Shown in pieces: positions 8,713-15,855 of a DNA stretch of 64,000 nt. The DNA comes from Pedobacter sp. PF22-3. GTDB taxonomy: Bacteria > Bacteroidota > Bacteroidia > Sphingobacteriales > Sphingobacteriaceae. Location: positions 84,475 to 148,474 of the forward strand of contig NZ_JAPIVP010000014.1 of the NCBI RefSeq assembly GCF_026239555.1. The letters are read 5' to 3'. The notes under the pieces are model-generated. The model was not told the origin of the DNA, did not search any database, and was given only the letters and a program-made list of their open reading frames with translations. Numbering within the stretch: the stretch's first letter is position 1; each line of letters starts with the position of its first letter. A program made the position numbers and the translations under genes.

Positions 8713-9029
8713 TAGTTCTCCTTGCTTTTGATGACGGCGAATTGATACCCGATGTCATTACATGAGAGCAAGAAAACTATTTTGTACAAAGGTTTGTAAT
8801 ATCTGTGCTAATCCAGACTTTGGAATATAATTAAAGCATAAATACTCATTAAGGGTGTATTTATTGTTTCGCGAATACATTTGTATTTTGTAAAGTTTTT
8901 CTTTTTCATCGGCTTTTTCTGCAAGGCGAGTCGCCAATCATACAAAGATTTGTGAAACCGAAAATTTTTACAAACTTTCATGCTTCCTCAATATACAAGC
9001 TTCCTGCATTATTTTGAAAGGAAGCGCAC
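8713..9029. other. Gene-free control region with palindromes
   Basis: There is no gene here. The region has several related TTTGT/ACAAA words, including a perfect 10-bp palindrome TTTGTACAAA at 8781-8790 and ACAAA-GA-TTTGT near 8942. It separates the divergent HTH gene and the 55-residue gene. It probably holds the promoters and operators of both, but no clear promoter consensus was found. Confidence 0.35.
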
Positions 9030-9197
9030 ATGCTTAAAATAGAAGATCACGAGCGCGCGTGCAGAACAGCCGCAAAACTGGTTGAGAAATTTGGAGATAA
9101 ATATTTGCCAATTTTTGAGCGAACCTATAAAGAGCTAAGACATGCACAGGAAACTGACAGCCTTAAATCAATCGCGATACAACTTGCTAGCCATTAA
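9030..9197 (+). CDS. Small hypothetical protein (55 aa)
   Basis: The frame from ATG 9030 to TAA 9195-9197 encodes 55 residues. An AAAGGA ribosome-binding site lies just upstream. The product is helical and charged, with EDHERACRTAAKLVEKFG and LPIFERTYKEL segments, and has no membrane part. Similar small helical proteins occur beside tyrosine recombinases of alphaproteobacterial-type elements, as far as I recall. The function is unknown. Codon structure and ribosome-binding site support it as a real gene. Confidence 0.55.
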   Translation: MLKIEDHERACRTAAKLVEKFGDKYLPIFERTYKELRHAQETDSLKSIAIQLASH

Positions 9198-9486
9198 TTA
9201 TACTTGTATCGCGTTGTGAATGTGCTACAATCTGTTTAGTGGAAATGTCATCCAAGCTGTAACACATTTTTTTGGATTTCTGTAGATTGGAACAGATATT
9301 TTCTTGTTAAAACAACCACTAACAGTTTTTCCAGTTTTGGGATAAAAGACTTCCTCTCCGCCATTTTTGGCCTGATTTTGAACCCATTCTCTGTTGCAAA
9401 CCTTTGCAAAGATGAGATTTTTTATCATTCAGCCCGACTTACGGTCATAGTCCCCCCAAAACTGTAACACAAAACTGTTACACATT
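9198..9486. other. Recombinase upstream region with repeated CTGTAACACA words
   Basis: CTGTAACACATTTT at 9257-9270 recurs with one change at 9475-9488 (218 bases apart). A third copy, CTGTAACAC, lies at 9462-9470. The last two form a perfect 7-bp inverted repeat, TGTAACA-N6-TGTTACA, at 9463-9482, right before the recombinase start. These may be recombinase arm sites or an operator. A minus-strand frame covers 9225-9428, but I do not think it is a gene. Confidence 0.4.
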
Positions 9487-10785
9487 TTGGGAGTCAGTCC
9501 ATTGCATAATATCATTTGTCGCGAAAATACCTGGTACTTCAATCGTCGCGTTCCTGTCGAAGTTAAGGAATATGACCCGCGTAAGCTTATTCGCTATTCC
9601 CTCAAAACAGACAGCAAAAAAATAGCCAAACGGCTTGCAAGCAAGGAGAACCAAAAACTCGAACAGTATTGGTCAAGCCTTATCGAAACAGGAGCAAAAC
9701 ATTGCCACCACCGATATAAAAGCCTCGTGGAACGCGCCAGTTTATTCGGCTTTAAATACCAACATGTAAACCAAATCGCGATTGGTGACTTCCTTGATTT
9801 ATTCAATCGTCTGAAATTCGTGGAAAATGATTTATCAGAAAAAAGGGTTGAGGCTGTTTTCGGTACTGAAACGCCGCCAGAAATAGCACTTAGCGAGATT
9901 TTCCCAATCTTTCTAGGTTTGACAAAAAGCGTGGAAGTGGAGAAATCAGATAAGCAATATATCAAATGGAAAAATCCTCGTGATTTAGCCATGAGAAACG
10001 TAATCTTGGCACTTGGCAATAAAACGATAAATAGCTTTACAAAGGATGATGCTAATAAAATTAAAGATTGGTATCTGGGTAGAATTAAAGCAAAGGAGAT
10101 AAGCTTTGGAACTGCCGATAAACTTCTGGTTTATACCAAAACGATGATTTCGACAGTTTGTGAAGACCGCAAAATAAAATTTGATGTAAGCCATGTTTTT
10201 AACAAGTTTCTTTTTAACGTTGATGACAAGAAACAACGTCCGCCGTTTTCAACAAACCATATTATCAATGTTTTATTGAACCCGATTAAACTTGCAGGAA
10301 TGTCGCATATAAACCAGGCACTATTGAAAATTTTTGCCGAGACTGGTGCTTGTGTTGATGAAATAGTTGGCGTTCGTCCAAACGAAATTTTTCTCGACGG
10401 GAAAATACCGTATTTTTTAATCAAATCGCATGATAGAGATAAATTGAAAACCAAACACCGTGAAAGATTAATGCCGTTAACAGGATATGCATTAGAAGCA
10501 TTTCAAGAATTTCCACAAGGCTTTTCACAGTTGGTGAGTGATATTGATTCTACAAATTCAGCAATTGCGAAATATCTTCGCCAAAATAATCTACTGGAAA
10601 CACCTGAACATAGCGCCTACTCGCTTCGTCATAGTTTTCAGGATAGATTGACAAACCTTGATTGTAACGACCGTATTCAGACTGATTTGATGGGTCATGC
10701 GTTTAAAGATCGTACAAAATATGGAACTGGTGCAACTTTAGAAAAGAAATATGAGTGGATGAAGAAAATTCAATTGAAGAGTTGA
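9487..10785 (+). CDS. Tyrosine recombinase/integrase with altered catalytic Arg
   Basis: This 432-residue protein has an N-terminal DUF6538-like segment (NTWYFNRRVPVEVKEYD), a core-binding region and a C-terminal catalytic domain. Catalytic residues found are SLRH (R381, H382), LMGH (H404) and Tyr412 in RTKYGTG. The first Arg, normally in TGARxxE, reads TGACVDE, so Cys289 replaces it. The family's HxxR His is Tyr378, as in some relatives. The start is TTG at 9487 or TTG at 9502; the in-frame upstream sequence runs into a TAG without an ATG. Relatives I recall are mostly alphaproteobacterial, which hints at transfer. Without Arg289 strand cleavage should be impaired, so it may be inactive. Confidence 0.8.
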   Translation: MGVSPLHNIICRENTWYFNRRVPVEVKEYDPRKLIRYSLKTDSKKIAKRLASKENQKLEQYWSSLIETGAKHCHHRYKSLVERASLFGFKYQHVNQIAIGDFLDLFNRLKFVENDLSEKRVEAVFGTETPPEIALSEIFPIFLGLTKSVEVEKSDKQYIKWKNPRDLAMRNVILALGNKTINSFTKDDANKIKDWYLGRIKAKEISFGTADKLLVYTKTMISTVCEDRKIKFDVSHVFNKFLFNVDDKKQRPPFSTNHIINVLLNPIKLAGMSHINQALLKIFAETGACVDEIVGVRPNEIFLDGKIPYFLIKSHDRDKLKTKHRERLMPLTGYALEAFQEFPQGFSQLVSDIDSTNSAIAKYLRQNNLLETPEHSAYSLRHSFQDRLTNLDCNDRIQTDLMGHAFKDRTKYGTGATLEKKYEWMKKIQLKS

Positions 10786-10911
10786 TTTTTGCAATGTCAA
10801 ATCCAACTCAAAACAATGAAGAGCCAGCCAGATAGGGAAACAATCAATTAGCATTGGTACGGAAATCATTTAGGAATATAATCTAATCACTTTAGAGATA
10901 AAGTTTTAAAC

Positions 10912-11256
10912 CTAATCAAAGTCCCAAACCTCGTCTTCAGTATCATAATACTTATCCTTAAAATGTTTCATGGCAGTCGTGTATTGCGCAATGATAAGTG
11001 TTGCATCACTATTACTTGGAAGAGCATCATCGTCTAATAAATCTAATAACTCTATCATCGGCTCATTTCTCAAAACATTTTGAACTTTAACCAATAGCCT
11101 ATTTATAATTTTTACTTTGGCAGAATTTAACGAGCCGTCCTGCTTTTTTTTTGAAAGCTCGCTAATTTCAACGTAAACCGATTTGAGCATCGGCTGCAAC
11201 ATATCGAACTCTTCGATATCGGCTTCAGATATTTGTTTCTTATTGTTTTTCATCAT
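10912..11256 (-). CDS. Small hypothetical protein, paralogue of the preceding gene
   Basis: This 114-residue protein is the last gene of the unit running from 14.9 to 10.9 kb. Its start overlaps the stop of the 125-residue gene in an ATGA arrangement (11253-11256). The two proteins are paralogues: both have a VEI-x2-LSKK helix, a KxKxIN segment and a DDxxPSNSD core followed by a helical QY segment. It is mostly helical and acidic, without membrane parts. I recognise a recurring family of accessory-region proteins but no assigned function. Co-occurrence with nuclease-like genes suggests a defence or toxin-antitoxin context. Confidence 0.65.
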   Translation of the reverse strand: MMKNNKKQISEADIEEFDMLQPMLKSVYVEISELSKKKQDGSLNSAKVKIINRLLVKVQNVLRNEPMIELLDLLDDDALPSNSDATLIIAQYTTAMKHFKDKYYDTEDEVWDFD

Positions 11257-11630
11257 TTGCTTAACCTATTTGGCGCTTTAGTTCTTACAGTAGAAATTTC
11301 TCCGTCAATACGCCAATACCAATAACCATGATTTTGCACAATGCTATCATCTCTTAATTTTTCTAGGCAGTTTAAATATTGCCCTAATAGCATAGTAACG
11401 TCGCTATTACTGGGAACATCGTCTTCTTCGAATTGATCAAAGTCTCCAAACGGCTTGTACTTATCCTCTAATATAGTATTGGCTGTTGCTATCGTCTGAT
11501 TGATAAACTTTAATTTAAATTTATTAATCGCTTCGTTTTGTGCCTTTTTTGATAAAGCTCCTATTTCTACATGCAGACTTTCTAACTGCGCTCTTGTTTT
11601 TTCAAATGTATCAATTTCTTCGCGTGTCAT
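11253..11630 (-). CDS. Small hypothetical protein, first of a tandem pair
   Basis: This 125-residue protein starts nine bases after the nuclease-like gene and overlaps the next gene by four bases. It shares the LSKK, KxKFIN and DDVPSNSDVTMLLGQY features with its downstream paralogue. The C-terminal 25 residues (YWYWRIDGEISTVRTKAP) are unique to it. The protein is predicted helical and soluble. The tandem duplication suggests that the two proteins form a heteromer or that one is a specialised copy. The function is unknown. Confidence 0.65.
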   Translation of the reverse strand: MTREEIDTFEKTRAQLESLHVEIGALSKKAQNEAINKFKLKFINQTIATANTILEDKYKPFGDFDQFEEDDVPSNSDVTMLLGQYLNCLEKLRDDSIVQNHGYWYWRIDGEISTVRTKAPNRLSK

Positions 11631-11639
11631 GGTTCCTCC

Positions 11640-13010
11640 TTAAGCTGGGCAGCTTCTTGTAAATTCTATATATTTTTTCTTTATAATTTCAATTGGGTGG
11701 CGTTGTTTACTATCATATACTCCACACATCAGTTTCAAATCTTCATCATCTAATATCAAAATACAACGGCGCTGGCCGGCCCATAAATCAATAGTATTTT
11801 GATAAAGTGCTTTACTGGGTTTATTTCTAGTAAACAAGATACCAAATTTACCAAATTCTTCACTTAGATATCTATTAAGTTGATTAATGTGTTCCCTTTC
11901 TATACTTGCTACATTTTTAAGCTCAATCACCAACTGTCTTGACTGATAATTATCGTAAATGTCTGCCAAGAAATCGTAAGAGCGATTGTTATAAAATATG
12001 ATATCACGTATTTGGGAACCTGATACGGTGCGACTTTGTTCTTTAGCGAAATCTAAATGTGGATATAACATTGACGATAATAATTGCACCATATTATCCT
12101 CATATTTTATATCCGCATTGTTTGTCTTTCCTGTTGGAAGTTCTAAAACAGTTTTTAATTTCCTATTTGATGATAATACGGGTATCTGCGAAAATAGTGG
12201 ATCATTTGTACAATCATTAGAAAATGCCTCTTTTTGATTTATATAACTCTCAACTAAATTATAATTGTTACGATTAAAATTTAAAATTCCTACTCGTTTT
12301 AACTTACCGTCATATTCTTTCTCAATATCCTTAATGTAATAATCGCTGAAATAATCATCATAGTTAATCCATGGAGAAAATCTCAACCATCTTTTAGGAA
12401 CTAACAATATAGGTTTTGAATTTAATGGATTTATTGGCAAAAAGGTATCTTCATTATCAACCTTACTCTTTTTATAGTTATATAGAGGGATATTTACTTT
12501 ATGATATGGTATTTTATGCTTATCACATTGATCTAAAGTAAAATCAATCAAAAAAGATTTAACGAGACAACAAGCAATGTCGCTAATGCGATCCTTTGAT
12601 ATATTGTCAACTAGCAATTGTATTTCTTCAAAGTGCTGAAACCCCTGTTTATTTATTTGAGGTATATTTTTATAAAGCGACAGTATATCGTCCGCTAAAT
12701 TTTTCCCTATCTTTTTTCCTTGTCGAGTTTTTGAGCTTCCAAAACCTACTTCTTCGCATTCAGATAATTCAATTAATATGTTTTTTGCTTCAACTTCCTT
12801 ACCTGATACAAACATGCGACCTAACTGATTAAATGAATTAACCAAAGAGGTATGTAATGCATTATCTTGCTGAGAGGTAATTTTCCAGAGCAAGAAAGGG
12901 TCTAGATATAATGGTATATCCTCATCCAAAAAGGGTATGGCAAAATCTACTTCAGCTTGTGTGAAAGGTAGACTATGATAATCATTCAAACGGGGTCTAA
13001 TTAGCGCCAT
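11640..13010 (-). CDS. PD-(D/E)xK-like nuclease, putative defence protein
   Basis: This 456-residue protein has a C-terminal region that fits a PD-(D/E)xK nuclease: RDIIFYNN at 335-342 with Asp336, DFLAD at 346-350, and VIELKN with Glu363 and Lys365. A helix with EHINQLNRYL follows, as in restriction endonuclease-like folds. The N-terminal part (DIPLYLDPFLLWK at 31-43 and a helical stretch to about 150) is not recognised. It starts 14 bases inside the upstream HEPN-like gene, so the two are tightly coupled. In the context of HEPN-like and PIN proteins this is likely a DNA-cleaving effector of a defence system. I cannot assign it to a named system. Confidence 0.6.
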   Translation of the reverse strand: MALIRPRLNDYHSLPFTQAEVDFAIPFLDEDIPLYLDPFLLWKITSQQDNALHTSLVNSFNQLGRMFVSGKEVEAKNILIELSECEEVGFGSSKTRQGKKIGKNLADDILSLYKNIPQINKQGFQHFEEIQLLVDNISKDRISDIACCLVKSFLIDFTLDQCDKHKIPYHKVNIPLYNYKKSKVDNEDTFLPINPLNSKPILLVPKRWLRFSPWINYDDYFSDYYIKDIEKEYDGKLKRVGILNFNRNNYNLVESYINQKEAFSNDCTNDPLFSQIPVLSSNRKLKTVLELPTGKTNNADIKYEDNMVQLLSSMLYPHLDFAKEQSRTVSGSQIRDIIFYNNRSYDFLADIYDNYQSRQLVIELKNVASIEREHINQLNRYLSEEFGKFGILFTRNKPSKALYQNTIDLWAGQRRCILILDDEDLKLMCGVYDSKQRHPIEIIKKKYIEFTRSCPA

Positions 13011-13473
13011 ATGATTTATTCTCGTAACTAGTAATTAGGTGAATGCATTTCCAACAAAGAAACAGTGTTGCAATCATTACTGCATCTTCTACGCCCTTGT
13101 TCGAGGCCTCGTTAAACGCCTTATATTGAATTGGTTCCCACTCGAATTTCAAGGCGTTCAATTCACCTATGTTGACTTGATAACTGCTATCATGTGCATA
13201 CTTATTTCGAATTTTATTTAAGGCTTTTATTGGACCCATAAGTTTTTCGGGTAAAACATCTAAACAAACTGCGAGATCGACTTTGAAATTAAATGATAGC
13301 TGATGTTTTGCAAGATTATCAAATTTCGAAATCTTTTTACGAATTAACGCTTCCAAGATACGCTCAACATAAAGATGCCCCTTTAATATATAGGCTAATT
13401 CCTTCGTGTCGAAAACTAGGTATTGTACAGCTAAGTTGTCGAGTTCTTCAAAATTTAAGTTATCAAAATTCAT
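12997..13473 (-). CDS. HEPN-like protein (putative RNase)
   Basis: This 158-residue all-helical protein carries IRNKYAH, with Arg89 and His94 in the Rx4H spacing of HEPN ribonucleases, after a hydrophobic helix (LKGHLYVERILEALI at 30-44). It ends with a hydrophobic helix VMIATLFLCWKCIHLI. HEPN proteins often act as RNA-cleaving effectors in toxin-antitoxin and abortive-infection systems, though many relatives such as DUF4145/MltR-like proteins lack proven activity. It overlaps the nuclease-like gene by 14 bases and lies 14 bases after the preceding small gene. The HEPN call is based on pattern only. Confidence 0.6.
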   Translation of the reverse strand: MNFDNLNFEELDNLAVQYLVFDTKELAYILKGHLYVERILEALIRKKISKFDNLAKHQLSFNFKVDLAVCLDVLPEKLMGPIKALNKIRNKYAHDSSYQVNIGELNALKFEWEPIQYKAFNEASNKGVEDAVMIATLFLCWKCIHLITSYENKSYGAN

Positions 13474-13487
13474 TTGCTTGTCGATCT

Positions 13488-13802
13488 CTATTTACGCACT
13501 ACAAAAACACCGATTTGACAGTTATAATCTGTCGGATCAGTGATACCATAAATGTTTATACCGTATCTACTATCCATCTCGTAAAGCTCTTTATATAATT
13601 TAAAGTTTACTTTCTTGATTTCGAATTGTTCGTTATTATACGTGATCGTTTGGCCGACCTCTATAAGTAAAGATCCATCACTAAACTTATTCAACCCTAA
13701 TAATTCCAAGGATTGTCTATTATAGGCATAACAAATTTCGCTACCATTTTCGAACATTACGAGTATCCTCGCATACAATCTTTCCAAATTTTCATCATTC
13801 AT
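13488..13802 (-). CDS. Small hypothetical protein in the defence-like unit
   Basis: This 104-residue protein appears beta-rich (ILVMFENGSEICYAYN, then LIEVGQTITYNNEQFEIKKVNF) with no membrane segment. It sits 79 bases after the PIN gene and 14 bases before the HEPN-like gene, all in one direction. Position and size would suit an antitoxin or a sensor component, but no known family was recognised. Confidence 0.6.
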   Translation of the reverse strand: MNDENLERLYARILVMFENGSEICYAYNRQSLELLGLNKFSDGSLLIEVGQTITYNNEQFEIKKVNFKLYKELYEMDSRYGINIYGITDPTDYNCQIGVFVVRK

Positions 13803-13881
13803 TATTATAAAGTATTAGTTATTCTTATTATTGCAACGAATGCAACTTTCGTCTAAATAATTTGCAAATCAGAAATCGAAG

Positions 13882-14907
13882 TTAGGTATCGAGATTATCC
13901 CACTCGTCACCGAGTACCCAACGCAGCGCTGAAAGTTTTCCATTTATCATACCCCATTCGAAGTCAGTAAGCGTTAGGTTTTCTACACCATACTGCTCTT
14001 CCACTTTCTTTGCGGATGCAAGTGCTCCTTCCCAAATATCTTTAATTATTGTCAGCTGACTGCTAGCTATTTTGAAATCTTCGCGATTTATCAATTTAAT
14101 TTTGCCTTTTTTGATTAAATACTCTCGGTTCTTATGCCTATTGTACCAGACTTTCTGTTCAAGTTCATTTTGAGCATACAGCACCTCCGATAGATTTCGA
14201 AATCCAAAATCCCAATCATTCTCATACTGTATTTCTTCAACCAAATTTGGATTGATCGAATTTAGAGCTTCAGGCAAACTGATAAAATATTGCGAGTTCG
14301 GACTATCAAATATATCAATTAAATCTTCATGGGGTTGTTTTTGATTTCCATTTTTGAGGCTAAAATCGCTAACATTATGGGTGACAAAAATTAAACCGAA
14401 TTCTTGTGGTGAATTTCTGGCTTTATAATCATTATAGCATTCAATTATTATAGCATCTCCAATACTATTTTTTGAAAGGTGAAACGGAGCTTTTTTCTCA
14501 ATAGCACGTTGTGTAGCTCTAAGTTTTATTTCGTCAGTTACAGTAATCACTTCGGCATGCCTAGCCAATTGCTCAATTCGAGCTATCGTGTTGAAAGCAG
14601 CTCCGCTCATCGTTGGTATTTTTTTATCAATATCATCTAAATGCGATAAGAGGTCAGTTTTTATGCTGTCGCTACCATGCCTAGACACCATTTCTTTGAC
14701 TTTTTTGAATTGACTGGATAAGCTTTTTCCTGCATCCGCTATTACCCGATCTTTATTTCGCTCAAATTCAGAAAAAAAAATTTCTGGTAATATAAGGCTA
14801 ACTTCTTCTTCATCAATAAAACTTAAGAGCAAGTTTAAAGTTTGCTCACCTTTTGAAGTTTTCGCAATATCCAACCAAACGCAAGTGTCAATAAATATTT
14901 TAACCAT
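13882..14907 (-). CDS. PIN-domain (DUF4935-like) ribonuclease
   Basis: This 341-residue protein begins with FIDTCVWLD, typical of PIN nucleases. Acidic residues fit the active site: Asp7, Glu47 in FFSEFER, Asp151 in SIGDAIII and Asp181 in THNVSDF. The PIN domain covers about 1-185. The rest is a helical region ending in GKLSALRWVLGDEWDNLDT, a tail I associate with DUF4935-type PIN proteins of defence regions. It is the first gene of a unit that continues 79 bases later with the small, HEPN-like and nuclease-like genes. It probably cleaves RNA, as a toxin or immune effector. No classical small antitoxin gene precedes it. Confidence 0.78.
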   Translation of the reverse strand: MVKIFIDTCVWLDIAKTSKGEQTLNLLLSFIDEEEVSLILPEIFFSEFERNKDRVIADAGKSLSSQFKKVKEMVSRHGSDSIKTDLLSHLDDIDKKIPTMSGAAFNTIARIEQLARHAEVITVTDEIKLRATQRAIEKKAPFHLSKNSIGDAIIIECYNDYKARNSPQEFGLIFVTHNVSDFSLKNGNQKQPHEDLIDIFDSPNSQYFISLPEALNSINPNLVEEIQYENDWDFGFRNLSEVLYAQNELEQKVWYNRHKNREYLIKKGKIKLINREDFKIASSQLTIIKDIWEGALASAKKVEEQYGVENLTLTDFEWGMINGKLSALRWVLGDEWDNLDT

Positions 14908-15178
14908 TACGAAATGTACTTAAAAGAGTTAGAATGTACAATGAACTTTTTTTATTCCCGTTTGATGGTAGTGACCACGTCCAGTTTATATAGTTAGCTA
15001 ATTTAAATAAAAAGAAATCTATAGTTAAAAAGTTGGACTTAATATTTGCCTTCAATTAGTTCTATAAAATATAACCTAGGTTTACCATTGTTAATTCACA
15101 TACATAATATCACATAATTAACCTACTCCTAGAGCGAATATTACTAACTATTTTAGTAAAATCATGATATCTTTGGAT
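14908..15178. other. Divergent promoter region PIN/SRAP
   Basis: This A+T-rich stretch separates the minus-strand PIN gene from the SRAP gene. A 7-bp inverted repeat TTACTAA-N5-TTAGTAA lies at 15141-15159, 20 bases before the SRAP start, and could be an operator. No clear promoter was recognised. Confidence 0.35.
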
Positions 15179-15853
15179 ATGTGTACAAAAGCAATATCCG
15201 TGAATATTAGGGCGTTGTCTGAAAAGCTTAACGTGCCAATGACTGCACCAAAGGGGTCGAAAACCTATAAAGGTGCAGATGATGTTTTACCAACTGATCT
15301 TACACCAGTGATCACTCACGCTAGGCCACGAGAAATTCAATTTATGCGCTGGGGCCTTATCCCTTCAACTGCCATGGACATCAAGTCTGTGCAGCCAATG
15401 TTTAATGCGCGGGCGGAAACCCTAGATGAAAAAGTCTCTTTTAAAAATTTAATCATGAATTCGAGATGCCTCATACTAGATGCAGGCTTTTATGAAAGAG
15501 AAACGCAGGGTAATGAGAAAGTTGAATGGAAAATTACGCCTAGCGAAGACGAGTTTTTCTATAAAGCTGGTCTATGGACAACTTGGCAAGATCGCGTAAG
15601 TGGTGAGATCACCGAAAGTTTCACGATGATCACCTGTGATCCATCCAATCATCCTTTTGCAAAAATTCACGACAGGATGCCGATTATTATGAATCAGGCA
15701 GAGAGAAGGTTATGGATGAACCCGAATGCAAACAAAGAGCAATTGCTTAGCTTGCTAAAACCATGCTCTGAAGATTGTTATCGAATTACTGAAAACTCGC
15801 GCAAGCCAGTTTCCGGCAAAGGCAGGCAGTCGCCGCCACCGATGTTTAATTAA
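15179..15853 (+). CDS. SRAP (SOS response-associated peptidase) protein, YedK/HMCES-like
   Basis: SRAP proteins shield abasic sites in single-stranded DNA by forming a covalent link through the N-terminal Cys. The start at 15179 is chosen because it gives Met-Cys2-Thr-Lys, exposing the catalytic Cys after Met removal; an upstream ATG at 15164 would bury it. Conserved motifs are FNARAET (Asn and Glu), GFYERE (usually GFYEW) and KIHDRMPII with the active His. The length of 224 residues is normal. The gene converges on dnaE2 with a gap of two bases, and the two are thematically linked as DNA-damage functions. Confidence 0.93.
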   Translation: MCTKAISVNIRALSEKLNVPMTAPKGSKTYKGADDVLPTDLTPVITHARPREIQFMRWGLIPSTAMDIKSVQPMFNARAETLDEKVSFKNLIMNSRCLILDAGFYERETQGNEKVEWKITPSEDEFFYKAGLWTTWQDRVSGEITESFTMITCDPSNHPFAKIHDRMPIIMNQAERRLWMNPNANKEQLLSLLKPCSEDCYRITENSRKPVSGKGRQSPPPMFN

Positions 15854-15855
15854 TC

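Noticed and set aside
9225..9428. 67-codon minus-strand frame before the recombinase
   Set aside because: No ribosome-binding site or family; it overlaps repeated sites and lies in the control region.
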